Below, piece by piece: positions 7,048 through 15,593 of a DNA stretch of 34,456 nt. The position numbers and the translations under genes were made by a program. Positions within the stretch are counted from its first letter, which is position 1; the number at the start of each line of letters is the position of its first letter. This DNA is from SIG622 sp045652245 (GTDB taxonomy: Bacteria; Bacillota; Clostridia; Oscillospirales; CAG-382): positions 1 through 34,456 of the forward strand of contig JAZRTY010000005.1 in assembly GCA_045652245.1 (NCBI GenBank), in the 5' to 3' direction. The notes beneath the pieces were generated by a model. That model made no database searches and was not told the DNA's origin. It saw only the letters and a program-made list of their open reading frames with translations.

Positions 7048-8877
7048 TTATTTGTACATAGGACCATAAGCAGCGCAAGCTCTGAAGTCCTGACCTTCCT
7101 TATCCATACCAAATGCATTCCATACAGCAGGTCTGAAGATTTTTTCTTCAGGAACATTGTGCATACAAACAGGAATTCTGAGCATTGAACAAAGAGTAAT
7201 GATATCAGCACCGATATGACCATAGGAGATAGCACCGTGGTTTGCACCCCAGTTGTTCATAACCTCGTAAGCAGTCTTGAACGGGCTTCCTTCCTTGCCG
7301 TCACATCTTGGTGCGAACCATGTGCAAGGCCAGGTGGGAGCTGTACGTTCATAAAGCTTGTCAGAAACCTCTTCGGGAAGATTTACTGTCCAGCCTTCAG
7401 CAATCTGAATAACAGGTCCGAGTCCCTTTACAAGGTTGAGTCTTATCATTGTACAAGGCATTTCAGCTTTTGTTACATACTGTGAGGAGAATCCACCACC
7501 TCTGAAGTTATCGTAGCCTGCTTCACACCACTTTGTAGCTGCAGTCATCTTTTCAATATCTTCATCGGTAACCTCCCACCACTGCTTCATAACAGCATTG
7601 CCGTTTTCATCCTTACACTCGCCACAAGCATCAAGACAAGCAGCACCTGAGTTGATAAGGTGAATAATACCCTGGCTGTCCTTTGCATGACCTTCAAATT
7701 CATAGCCGGTAACACGCTTTGTAGCTTCAGGAGACCAATATGTTCTGACATCTGCGAAAATCTGAGCTCTGTTTGTAAGAAGCTTACAGAAGAGCATACC
7801 AATACCGTTTAAAACGTCATTTTCGGTAGCAAGAATGATAGGCTCTTTCTTTCCTTCAAAGTCGAAGGAGGAATTGAGAACTGCCTCGGGGTAATCGCAG
7901 TTCGGCCAATGGTCTGTCCACTGACGCTGACCCTGGAAACCTGCAGCAATAGCATTATGACCGAGCATTTCTTCTTCAAAGCCTGCGGGAAGATTTGCAT
8001 TACCCATAATAAGGTCCTTGATGATTATATACATCTTAACAGTAAATTCCCACTGTTTTTCTTTTTCTTCGGGTGTAAATCTGATACGGAAGTCTTTTCC
8101 AAGGAAAGGAACTGACTCCGGATTTGTGTCACGGCCCTCCTTGCAGTGTTCCTTAGTCCAGGCAAGAGCTTTTTCGTATTCTGCCTTATTGTAGATAACC
8201 TCCTCCATACGGCGGAGAATTTCAACCTCGTCTATAGATTCAACACGCATACCAAGATAGCTTTCAAGGAAATCCTGGTCGATAATCGAGCCTGCAATAC
8301 CCATACACTGCGAACCAATCTGAAGATATGATTTACCACGCATAGAAGCTACAGCGACAGCTGCACGACCGAATCTTAAGAGCTTTTCTTTAACATCTTC
8401 AGGTACCTTGTCAACATCTTCTCTGTCCTGAACCTCATGACCGTAGATGCCGAAAGCGGGAAGACCTTTCTGCGCATGACCTGCAAGAACTGCTGCAAGA
8501 TAAACTGCACCGGGACGCACTGTGCCGTTAAAGCCCCATACGCCTTTGATTGTCATAGGATCCATATCCATAGTCTCACTGCCATAGCACCAGCAAGGTG
8601 TAACTGTCAGAGTAATGTCAACACCTTCTCTTCTGAACTTTTCAGCACATGCTGCAGCCTCGGGAACACGACCGATTGTTGAATCTGCGATAACTACCTT
8701 GACGGGTGTGCCGTCTGAATATCTCAGATTTTCTTCAAAAAGCTTCTTTGCAGCATTAGCAAGAGCCATTGTCTGGTCCTCGAGAGTTTCACGCTGCTTC
8801 ATAGGCCCCTGTCTTCCGTCAATAGCAGGACGAATTCCGATAACGGGATAACCGCCGATTAAAGTTTTGTTTGCCAT
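7048..8877 (-). CDS. fucI: L-fucose isomerase
   Basis: Interconverts L-fucose and L-fuculose (and D-arabinose/D-ribulose) with Mn2+, the entry step of fucose use. The 609-residue protein is close to the FucI length of about 590. It matches the family throughout: GIRPAIDGR at the start, TPCWCYGSETMD near 93-104, and the metal and catalytic acid residues Glu352 (ATENDVLNG) and Asp376 (FADVRTYW). Conserved histidines lie at 547 and 554 (GANHGAISYGHIGAD), with MLRIPVCMHN near the end. An AAAAGGAG site precedes the ATG. The divergent AraC gene is the obvious candidate regulator. Other fucose genes (kinase, aldolase, transporter) are not in the window. Confidence 0.96.
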   Translation of the reverse strand: MANKTLIGGYPVIGIRPAIDGRQGPMKQRETLEDQTMALANAAKKLFEENLRYSDGTPVKVVIADSTIGRVPEAAACAEKFRREGVDITLTVTPCWCYGSETMDMDPMTIKGVWGFNGTVRPGAVYLAAVLAGHAQKGLPAFGIYGHEVQDREDVDKVPEDVKEKLLRFGRAAVAVASMRGKSYLQIGSQCMGIAGSIIDQDFLESYLGMRVESIDEVEILRRMEEVIYNKAEYEKALAWTKEHCKEGRDTNPESVPFLGKDFRIRFTPEEKEKQWEFTVKMYIIIKDLIMGNANLPAGFEEEMLGHNAIAAGFQGQRQWTDHWPNCDYPEAVLNSSFDFEGKKEPIILATENDVLNGIGMLFCKLLTNRAQIFADVRTYWSPEATKRVTGYEFEGHAKDSQGIIHLINSGAACLDACGECKDENGNAVMKQWWEVTDEDIEKMTAATKWCEAGYDNFRGGGFSSQYVTKAEMPCTMIRLNLVKGLGPVIQIAEGWTVNLPEEVSDKLYERTAPTWPCTWFAPRCDGKEGSPFKTAYEVMNNWGANHGAISYGHIGADIITLCSMLRIPVCMHNVPEEKIFRPAVWNAFGMDKEGQDFRACAAYGPMYK

Positions 8878-8931
8878 TTTCTCTGTCTCCTTTTATTATG
8901 TAATTTTTAAGGTTCTAATATAATTATATAC

Positions 8932-8961
8932 TTGACTTTTATACAATACTTGTAGTATAAT
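8932..8961 (+). promoter_or_regulatory. Promoter of the araC-type gene, with an operator-like palindrome in the spacer
   Basis: TTGACT at 8932-8937, an 18-base spacer and TATAAT at 8956-8961, about 45 bases before the regulator gene. The spacer holds the palindrome TACAA-TAC-TTGTA (8942-8954). It lies in the 132-bp region shared with fucI, so it is a candidate operator for either direction. The fucI promoter on the other strand is not clear to me. Confidence 0.6.
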
Positions 8962-9009
8962 ATAAAAAAATATAATTATTTTCAGTTTTTTGAAAGTTCG
9001 GGGTGACTT

Positions 9010-9858
9010 ATGAGCTTTAATGAACTAAAACAGCGTGGTTCTATCAATTTTCCTATTGAATTATACCGGGTAAACAAAAGCCACGAAAGCTATGAGATGA
9101 TTCCACATTGGCACAGGGAATGTGAAATAATTCATGTTTTGCAGGGTGAACTTTCGGTTAAGCTCAATAATAATATTTACACTCTTTTGACCGGAGATAC
9201 GGTGTACGTAAACAGCGAAACCATTCACAGCGCAATTCCTAATGATTGTGAATATGAATGTATTGTTTTCAGTGCAGAAAGCTTTATTTCCTTTTCAAAT
9301 GACAATTTGTCGTTGCTTCCCGGATTTCCACTTCCTTCTATTGTTATAAATGAATTTCTCCCCCGAAAACACGAAGGAATAAAAAATGCTGTACGAGAGC
9401 TTTTTGAAAATTTATATGACGAGGGAGAAGTAAAAGGAAAACGTTTTTTTGTAACAGCGAGTATATATAATTTATACGGTGAGATAATCAAAAGTGGGCT
9501 TTATAGCTTTTATGACAGAGCAAATTCGCTTAATAATGAAAAAAATGTAATAATACTAAAAAAAGTACTGAGATTCATACACAACGAGTATGAAAATAAA
9601 CTTACTCTTGAGGACCTTGCAAGAGTTGCGCAAATGTCCCCAAAGTATTTCTGCGCGTTTTTCAAGGAAATGACACGTCAGACTCCGTTTGAATATATAA
9701 ATTCCTATCGTACGGATGCTGCATCCAAGCTGCTTCTTGCTACCGATAAAAGTATTACCGATATAGCTTTTTCCTGTGGCTTTAATGACCTGAGCTATTT
9801 TATTAAAACCTTTAAATATTACAAGGGAATAACACCGAAGGCATACAGGAAGCATTAA
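9010..9858 (+). CDS. AraC-family transcriptional regulator with cupin sensor domain
   Basis: A 282-residue regulator. The N-terminal half is an AraC-type cupin sugar-binding domain (MIPHWHRECEIIHVLQGELSV and GDTVYVNSETIHS). The C-terminal 100 residues hold the two helix-turn-helix motifs: LTLEDLARVAQMSPKYFCAFFKEMTRQTPFEYIN, then SITDIAFSCGFNDLSYFIKTFKYYKGITPKAYRK. It is transcribed divergently from fucI and is likely to control it in response to L-fucose or a fucoside, which is inference from position. The start ATG follows GGGGTGA. Confidence 0.9.
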   Translation: MSFNELKQRGSINFPIELYRVNKSHESYEMIPHWHRECEIIHVLQGELSVKLNNNIYTLLTGDTVYVNSETIHSAIPNDCEYECIVFSAESFISFSNDNLSLLPGFPLPSIVINEFLPRKHEGIKNAVRELFENLYDEGEVKGKRFFVTASIYNLYGEIIKSGLYSFYDRANSLNNEKNVIILKKVLRFIHNEYENKLTLEDLARVAQMSPKYFCAFFKEMTRQTPFEYINSYRTDAASKLLLATDKSITDIAFSCGFNDLSYFIKTFKYYKGITPKAYRKH

Positions 9859-9910
9859 GAAGTAATTGTAAAAACTTCAATTATATTTTCTTGGTTTTTG
9901 CAAAAAATAT

Positions 9911-9934
9911 CACCATAAAGTATGTTTTATGGTG
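9911..9934 (+). repeat. Hairpin overlapping the ribosome site of the small gene
   Basis: CACCATAAA (9911-9919) pairs perfectly with TTTATGGTG (9926-9934). The right arm overlaps the GGTGG ribosome site of the next gene. It may end the araC transcript or limit translation of the small protein. Confidence 0.5.
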
Positions 9935-9942
9935 GTAGACAA

Positions 9943-10212
9943 ATGGAAACAAAATTAAACAACTATAACGAAAGCAAAAACAAAAAATATCCCTGCGAGG
10001 ACGCATTTCTTACAAATCCTGTTGCAAGCGCCAATGACAGAACAGGTTATGTAAGACAGGTTCCCCTTAACATAAGCGAAGCAGAAAGCCTTTCGCAGAT
10101 GTTTGAGGATATACCTGTTACCGTTTCAAGAAAAGTACGCAGGGCTACAAGAGAATATTACGGTAAACCTTCAAGTCAAGACAAAAAGTATCCAAAAGAC
10201 CAACTCCCCTGA
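9943..10212 (+). CDS. Small hypothetical protein (89 residues)
   Basis: I do not recognise a family. The protein is soluble and polar: an Asn/Lys-rich start, a central NPVASANDRTGYVRQVPLNISEAESLSQMFEDIPVT, and a basic tail (KVRRATREYYGK). It has no signal peptide or membrane segment. Two starts are possible: ATG at 9922 without a ribosome site, and ATG at 9943, seven bases after GGTGG, which I prefer. The ribosome site is partly inside a 9-bp hairpin. The stop codon lies in the stem of the following hairpin. The central block has the look of a conserved domain and not of random coding. Confidence 0.6.
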   Translation: METKLNNYNESKNKKYPCEDAFLTNPVASANDRTGYVRQVPLNISEAESLSQMFEDIPVTVSRKVRRATREYYGKPSSQDKKYPKDQLP

Positions 10213-10228
10213 AAAATCAGGGGAGTTG
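10201..10228. terminator. Strong hairpin at the end of the small gene, probable terminator
   Basis: CAACTCCCCTGA (10201-10212) pairs perfectly with 10217-10228, with an AAAA loop. The stem contains the stop codon of the small gene. No clear T-tract follows, so termination is likely but not certain. It separates convergent genes. Confidence 0.6.
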
Positions 10229-10264
10229 TATCAATTGATAACAAAATTTAAAAATAGGACAATA

Positions 10265-11221
10265 TCAGTCCTTATCCGGCATAACAATATCGTCGATAAT
10301 TTGTCTTATGGTATCATAATCCTCGCGTGGGAGTAAATAGCTATGCTTACCACAGGGGTCGGCGTGCCATGTGGTGACACCTTCATCGTCTACATCTATA
10401 CGTCCCCATGGATGCAGATTCCAATAGCCGGCATCGGGACGAATGGCATACAGGGTTGCTGTGTGATCCCAGCTTTCACGGCCACGCTTTCTGCCAACCG
10501 AGTGTATTTCATATGCTCGGCGAACCGGATCTTCTATAGGTGCATTTTGTGCGTAACCGTTCATCGTCACACACCATTGACCGATTTCGGTGCTGGCAAA
10601 AATCAGTTCACCCGGCCACAACGAGCACAATGTCTGTGCTGCAGGAATATCTGCTCTGATGTTCCATTCCCAGGTCTTGGGAGTGTCACCGGCCATAAGC
10701 GGCATCGGCCATGTGCCGAAGAAACGTCCACCCATAGCAACTGTACGCAGTACCTTTTTTGAAATCAGCTCCACTCCTGTGAGAGGGGAAATTTCATCCG
10801 GAAGGCTCTGTACAAGCTTTGCAAGAGAAGCCATAGAGCCGGCTGCAACGATTGTGACACTGTTGTCGTCTGCATTTGCAAGTGTCCTGCGAAGCAATTG
10901 ACAAGTATCATATGCACCCTTATCGGTTTTATATACCGATTCAGGATAACTGCTTTCAAATTCCTCACACAGGAGTTTTCCGTATTTTCCGAATTCTGCA
11001 GGAGGATGCCCATAGTTTATTCCAACCGGAACCACATGTCCGTAATATCGGTTGATAGCATCGATACAGCCTGCAACATACGGTGAGTCATAGCATGCAG
11101 TTACTGCAAGCAGTTCACATTCGCCCCTGTCACAAAGACGGTGCAACATTGCAAGTGCACCTGCATCATCGCAGTCGCTGCCGATATCTGTATCAAATAT
11201 TATTTTGGCTTTTGGCTTCAT
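10265..11221 (-). CDS. Nucleoside hydrolase-family protein
   Basis: Member of the inosine-uridine preferring nucleoside hydrolase fold, which cleaves N-glycosidic bonds of ribonucleosides. The N-terminal metal site reads IIFDTDIGSDCDDAGAL, the variant with two extra residues compared with the classical DTDPGxDD. VTIVAAGSMASLAKLV and VAMGGRFFG fit the fold. The late Asp-His (ESWDHTATLYAI) stands where the catalytic His region is expected. With 318 residues it has the usual length. The substrate cannot be assigned, and some members of this subgroup act on other glycosides. A GGAGGG site and a perfect consensus promoter precede it. It is a single-gene unit. Confidence 0.85.
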   Translation of the reverse strand: MKPKAKIIFDTDIGSDCDDAGALAMLHRLCDRGECELLAVTACYDSPYVAGCIDAINRYYGHVVPVGINYGHPPAEFGKYGKLLCEEFESSYPESVYKTDKGAYDTCQLLRRTLANADDNSVTIVAAGSMASLAKLVQSLPDEISPLTGVELISKKVLRTVAMGGRFFGTWPMPLMAGDTPKTWEWNIRADIPAAQTLCSLWPGELIFASTEIGQWCVTMNGYAQNAPIEDPVRRAYEIHSVGRKRGRESWDHTATLYAIRPDAGYWNLHPWGRIDVDDEGVTTWHADPCGKHSYLLPREDYDTIRQIIDDIVMPDKD

Positions 11222-11256
11222 ATACGATCCCTCCGATAACTCTGCTTATTATGTTA

Positions 11257-11285
11257 ATTATAAGTATATGTGATACTTTTGTCAA
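11257..11285 (-). promoter_or_regulatory. Consensus promoter of the nucleoside hydrolase gene
   Basis: On the minus strand TTGACA (11285-11280), a 17-base spacer and TATAAT (11262-11257), about 36 bases before the start codon. Confidence 0.8.
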
Positions 11286-11402
11286 GAAAATTTTTAAAAG
11301 TTCTTCCTTTTGTTGTTCTTCCTTTTTGTAGTCACGTTATTTTGCATCTAACTTTTGTCAACCGGTAGTTCACGAATATTTATTATTTTTTAAAAAAATA
11401 CC

Positions 11403-11431
11403 TTGATTGTTCTTGTTGGTTATGCTATAAT
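11403..11431 (+). promoter_or_regulatory. Promoter of the HTH-serine dehydratase gene
   Basis: TTGATT at 11403-11408, a 17-base spacer and TATAAT at 11426-11431, about 30 bases before the ATG. The short leader leaves little room, so any autoregulation by the HTH domain would act at or near this site. Confidence 0.7.
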
Positions 11432-11460
11432 ACATATATAACAACTATTTGAGGTGGAAT

Positions 11461-12906
11461 ATGGACTATACTTTTTCTCAGAAAATCAAAGCAATAAGAC
11501 AAGAAAACGGAATATCTCAGAGGGAGCTTGCCAAAAAGCTGAATATCAGCAACCGGGCAGTATCAAAGTGGGAAAACGGCATATCCTATCCATCGACCGA
11601 GAATCTCATTCGTATTTCCGAGCTTTTCGGTATATCACTTGAGTTTTTTCTCGACAATAAGCTCTATGATGATAAATCAAACGAAAAAGCAAAAGGTATG
11701 GAGTCGCTTACCGAGCTTTATAAAATTGGTGCAGGTCCGTCAAGTTCACATACAATGGGTCCTGAAAAGGCTTGTAAAATATTCCGAGAAAGAACGCCGA
11801 TTGCAGATTTTTATAAAATTGTTCTTTATGGTTCACTTGCAAAAACGGGAAAAGGGCACGGAACAGACGTTGTTATAAGAAAGACTCTTGCTCCGATAAA
11901 AGTTGAGGTTGAATTTGATGTATTGACACCTCAACATAGCCTGCCACATCCGAATACTATGGATATTTTCGCTTATCACTCGGGACATCTTATCGAAAAG
12001 GCAAGAGTTTTAAGTGTTGGTGGTGGAAGTATTGAGTTTGAAAATTACAGCGTAAAAGCACCTGAGCTTATTTATCCTGAAACTACATTTACAGAAATTG
12101 CCGATTATTGCAACAAAAACAAGCTCCGTCTGTGGCAGTATGCAGAACGCCGTGAACGAGAGGGCTTCAGTGAGCATATGTACAATATCTGGGAAATGAT
12201 GAAGGCATCCATCAACGCAGGACTTGAAGACGAGGGAATACTTCCGGGAGGACTTGAGGTTGTAAAAAAAGCGAAATACCTATATAATTCCCAGCATATT
12301 GACGAGAGTGCGGAAACACGTGAGAACAGAATAGTTTGCTCCTATGCCTTTGCTGTAAGTGAACAGAATGCCTCGTGCGGCAGAATTGTAACTGCACCTA
12401 CCTGTGGAGCTGCAGGTGTTGTACCTGCCTGCCTATACTATCAGCAACAAAAGCACGGCTATAGCGACACACAGATTATCAGAGCTCTTGAAACAGCAGG
12501 GATAATCGGAAATCTCATTAAAACAAACGCATCAATTTCGGGTGCTGAATGTGGTTGCCAGGCAGAGGTAGGAACTGCTTGCGCTATGGCAGCGGCGGCA
12601 CTTGGAGAACTGTTTGGACTCAATATAGATAAAATTGAATATGCAGCTGAAATTGCAATAGAACATCATCTTGGACTTACCTGTGACCCTGTTTGTGGGC
12701 TTGTGCAAATTCCGTGTATTGAGAGAAACGCCGTTGCTGCAATGCGTGCAATCAATGCCGTCAGCCTTGCAAGCTTCCTTAGTGACACAAGAAAAATATC
12801 GCTTGACAAGGTAATAATTGCAATGCGAGAAACAGGTCACGACCTTGCTCGCCAGTACCGTGAAACCTCTGAGGGTGGTCTTGCAAATCTTGGAAAATTA
12901 CGATAA
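11461..12906 (+). CDS. sdaA: XRE-type HTH domain fused to iron-sulfur L-serine dehydratase
   Basis: L-serine ammonia-lyase converts L-serine to pyruvate and ammonia using a 4Fe-4S cluster. The usual single-chain enzyme starts near residue 80: ESLTELYKIGAGPSSSHTMGPEKA opens the beta domain. The alpha domain has APTCGAAGVVPA, ISGAECGCQAEVG and CDPVCGLVQIPC, which hold the cluster cysteines. In front of it, residues 1-65 are a complete XRE/Cro-like DNA-binding domain (IKAIRQENGISQRELAKKLNISNRAVSKWENGISYPS). The total is 481 residues. GAGGTGG precedes the ATG at 11461; a TTG twelve bases upstream is in frame but overlaps the ribosome site. The fusion suggests an enzyme that binds DNA, possibly its own promoter, in response to serine. 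That role is inference. Confidence 0.9.
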   Translation: MDYTFSQKIKAIRQENGISQRELAKKLNISNRAVSKWENGISYPSTENLIRISELFGISLEFFLDNKLYDDKSNEKAKGMESLTELYKIGAGPSSSHTMGPEKACKIFRERTPIADFYKIVLYGSLAKTGKGHGTDVVIRKTLAPIKVEVEFDVLTPQHSLPHPNTMDIFAYHSGHLIEKARVLSVGGGSIEFENYSVKAPELIYPETTFTEIADYCNKNKLRLWQYAERREREGFSEHMYNIWEMMKASINAGLEDEGILPGGLEVVKKAKYLYNSQHIDESAETRENRIVCSYAFAVSEQNASCGRIVTAPTCGAAGVVPACLYYQQQKHGYSDTQIIRALETAGIIGNLIKTNASISGAECGCQAEVGTACAMAAAALGELFGLNIDKIEYAAEIAIEHHLGLTCDPVCGLVQIPCIERNAVAAMRAINAVSLASFLSDTRKISLDKVIIAMRETGHDLARQYRETSEGGLANLGKLR

Positions 12907-12913
12907 ATTATTT

Positions 12914-12943
12914 ATATTGGGGTAATTTTGATTACCCCAATAT
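12914..12943 (+). terminator. Rho-independent terminator of the sdaA fusion gene
   Basis: ATATTGGGGTAAT (12914-12926) pairs perfectly with 12931-12943 around a TTTG loop, followed by GTTTTTATA. Confidence 0.88.
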
Positions 12944-12982
12944 GTTTTTATAACTACAAAGTTCAAATTTTTCAAAAATATG

Positions 12983-13011
12983 TTGCAATCGAAAAAAAAT
13001 TGGTGTATAAT
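12983..13011 (+). promoter_or_regulatory. Promoter of proBA
   Basis: TTGCAA at 12983-12988, a 17-base spacer and TATAAT at 13006-13011, about 50 bases before proB. Confidence 0.7.
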
Positions 13012-13064
13012 GATAAAATGTAGATTAAAATATCATTTTAAAAGCTTCTGAAAGGAAATATAAA

Positions 13065-13829
13065 ATGAGAATTGTAATAAAAGTCGGAACCTCTACTCTT
13101 GCTCACGAGGGTGGCAGAATGAATATTCGCAGGATTGAAAAGCTGTGTAAGGTTTTATCTGACCTTAAAAATGCAGGCAACGAAATTGTACTTGTTTCAT
13201 CGGGTGCTATTGGAATGGGTGTCGGAAAGCTATCACTCGGCAAAAAGCCCACCGATATTCCTACAAAGCAGGCAGCAGCTGCAGTTGGACAATGCGAGCT
13301 GATGTATACCTACGATAAGCTCTTTACAGAATACAACCATACAGTAGCACAGATTCTCCTTACAAAAAGTGATATCGACAATGAAAACAGGAAGAGTAAC
13401 TTCCATAATACTATGTCAAGACTGCTTGAGCTTGGAGTGCTGCCGATAATTAACGAAAATGATACAGTATCAACAGAGGAAATCGTAATTGGTGATAATG
13501 ATACCTTATCTGCTATTGTTGCAGTTGAATGTAATGCCGACCTGCTTGTTCTTTTGTCTGATATTGACGGATTGTATACTGCAGACCCGCATAAAGATAA
13601 AGATGCAAAGCTTATTGAGGATGTTCCGGAAATTACACAGGAGATACTTGCCCTTGCAGGTGGAGCGACCTCGAATCTTGGTACAGGTGGTATGGCGACA
13701 AAGCTTGCAGCAGCACGCCTTGCAACAGAAGCCGGAACAGATATGATAATCGCAAACGGTGAAAACCCCGAAATTCTTTACAATATCGTTGACGGTATTC
13801 CTTTCGGGACAAAATTTCACAAAAAGTAA
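13065..13829 (+). CDS. proB: Glutamate 5-kinase, short form without PUA domain
   Basis: Phosphorylates L-glutamate to gamma-glutamyl phosphate, the first step of proline synthesis. The amino acid kinase fold is complete: IVIKVGTSTL, VLVSSGAIGMG, the glutamate-site INENDTVST, GDNDTLSA, LSDIDGLYTADP and GTGGMATKLAAARLA. The protein stops after 254 residues with no PUA domain, whereas the E. coli enzyme has about 367. The frame ends cleanly and proA follows 20 bases later, so this looks like a natural short form and not a truncation. The ATG is preceded by AAAGGA. Confidence 0.95.
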   Translation: MRIVIKVGTSTLAHEGGRMNIRRIEKLCKVLSDLKNAGNEIVLVSSGAIGMGVGKLSLGKKPTDIPTKQAAAAVGQCELMYTYDKLFTEYNHTVAQILLTKSDIDNENRKSNFHNTMSRLLELGVLPIINENDTVSTEEIVIGDNDTLSAIVAVECNADLLVLLSDIDGLYTADPHKDKDAKLIEDVPEITQEILALAGGATSNLGTGGMATKLAAARLATEAGTDMIIANGENPEILYNIVDGIPFGTKFHKK

Positions 13830-13849
13830 TTAAGGTAAAGGACTTACAT

Positions 13850-15106
13850 ATGACTACTCTTGAAATAATGGAAAGGGCAAAAAGGGCAAAAAAACAAGCT
13901 CTGATGCTCGGTGAAAAAGAAAAGAATGTAGCTCTCCGTTATATGCGTTCTGCTCTTTTGGAACGCACGCAGGAAATATTAAATGCCAATAAAATTGATA
14001 TAGAAAACGCAAAGGGTAAAATTTCGGATGTTATGATTGACAGGCTCTCTCTTACCGAGGGCAGAATTCAGGCTATGGCAGATGGGCTTCTTGCTCTTAC
14101 AAAGCTTCCGGACCCTTGTGACAGAGTGCTTTCCGAGTATATCCGTGAGGACGGTCTGCAAATCCGTAAAATTTCTGTTCCGATTGGCGTTGTTGCAATT
14201 ATTTATGAAAGTCGTCCGAATGTTACCTCGGATGCTGCAGCGTTATGTATAAAATCCGGAAATGTTTGTATCCTTCGTGGCGGCAAGGAAGCGTATAATA
14301 GCTCAAGGGCGATTGTAGATGCACTTCGTCGTGGACTTGTAGCGGCAGGTCTGTGTGAGGATTTAATCGGACTTGTTGACGATACAACAAGAGCATCTGC
14401 TGCTGAGCTTATGACGGGTGTAGGATATATTGACCTGCTTATCCCGAGAGGTGGTGCAGGGCTGATAAAAGCTTGTACAGAAAACGCAAAGGTACCCTGT
14501 ATTGAAACGGGTACGGGAATATGCCATGTGTATATTGACAAGGATGCAGATGTCGAAAAGGCTCTGAAGATTCTTTATAACGCCAAAACAAGCAGACCGT
14601 CTGTTTGTAATGCCTGTGAGGTATGTGTGCTTCATAAGGATATAGCGAAAGAGATTCTTCCGAGAATAAAACAGGTGCTTGTTACTGAGAGAAGCGAAAG
14701 GGGAGAAATCCCGGTAGAACTTCGTTTGTGTCAGGAGAGTGCAAAGATTTTAGGTGTTGTACCTTGTACAGAAGAGGATTTTTCTACTGAGTTTTTAGAT
14801 TACATTCTTGCTGTAAAGGTAGTAAACAATGTTCAGGAAGCAATAGAACATATTTCGGCTCATTCAACAGGGCATAGCGAGGCGATTGTATCGGAAAACA
14901 AGGAAGTAATTGACCTGTTTTTGCGTTGTGTTGACAGCTCTGCTTTGTATGTCAATGCCTCAACTCGTTTTACCGACGGTGGGGAGTTCGGCCTTGGGTG
15001 TGAAATGGGAATTTCAACCCAGAGACTTCACGCAAGAGGTCCTATGGGACTTTGCGAGCTTACGACCTATAAATACATTATAAAAGGCGACGGACATATA
15101 AGATAA
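13850..15106 (+). CDS. proA: Gamma-glutamyl phosphate reductase
   Basis: NADPH-dependent reduction of gamma-glutamyl phosphate to glutamate semialdehyde, the second step of proline synthesis. The 418 residues have the usual length. The nucleotide-binding region (GVVAIIYESRPNVTSDAAALCIKSGN), the catalytic cysteine Cys253 in SRPSVCNACE, and the C-terminal FTDGGEFGLGCEMGISTQRLHARGPMGL are all present. It forms a two-gene operon with proB. The final enzyme, proC, is not in the window. The ATG follows a weak AAGGTAAAGG site. Confidence 0.96.
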   Translation: MTTLEIMERAKRAKKQALMLGEKEKNVALRYMRSALLERTQEILNANKIDIENAKGKISDVMIDRLSLTEGRIQAMADGLLALTKLPDPCDRVLSEYIREDGLQIRKISVPIGVVAIIYESRPNVTSDAAALCIKSGNVCILRGGKEAYNSSRAIVDALRRGLVAAGLCEDLIGLVDDTTRASAAELMTGVGYIDLLIPRGGAGLIKACTENAKVPCIETGTGICHVYIDKDADVEKALKILYNAKTSRPSVCNACEVCVLHKDIAKEILPRIKQVLVTERSERGEIPVELRLCQESAKILGVVPCTEEDFSTEFLDYILAVKVVNNVQEAIEHISAHSTGHSEAIVSENKEVIDLFLRCVDSSALYVNASTRFTDGGEFGLGCEMGISTQRLHARGPMGLCELTTYKYIIKGDGHIR

Positions 15107-15118
15107 TAAAAGTAATTT

Positions 15119-15144
15119 GGGAAATGGTGATTTTGCCATTTCCC
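15119..15144 (+). terminator. Rho-independent terminator of proBA
   Basis: GGGAAATGG (15119-15127) pairs with CCATTTCCC (15136-15144), followed by TGATTTTT. Confidence 0.82.
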
Positions 15145-15593
15145 TGATTTTTCACATATTTTTCAAAAAAACAACAGTTTTTTTAGTAATTACATAACTT
15201 TTATATATTCCAATTAGCGACTGATAGACAAATTTTATTGTGACATTGCACAGAAAGTACTATCCCCCTCACTTACAATCAAGTAAATGAGGGGATTTTC
15301 TGTTGACAAAACTATTAAGTTTTACTTAATTTACAATTTACCAAATTATATTCATTATGAAGGATTTGTTTATTTGTGTTAAATATAATGACAGAAATAA
15401 GTTTGATTAGTTAACAAAAACTTTTGCGTATGCCCATCATTAGGTAATATCAATATGTAGACACAAAAATTTTCCACAACTGTTTTTTGATTCACGTCGA
15501 TATTGCTTGTCGTGCAGGCAATTATTATTATCATTTTTACTATTTGTAGATAAAGAGGTAATTTTATAGGTTGACAAAAAAGCTCAAGAATAG
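15145..15593. other. Non-coding AT-rich stretch at the left edge of the island
   Basis: No convincing gene. The only strong structure is a hairpin, CCCCTCACTTAC (15265-15276) with GTAAATGAGGGG (15283-15294), one mismatch, followed by ATTTTCTGTT, which looks like a terminator. The stretch lies between proBA and the island genes and probably holds decayed mobile-element DNA. Confidence 0.5.

Noticed and set aside
7587..8225. Extra open frames on both strands inside fucI
   Set aside because: FucI is complete and conserved through this region; the others have no ribosome sites or motifs.
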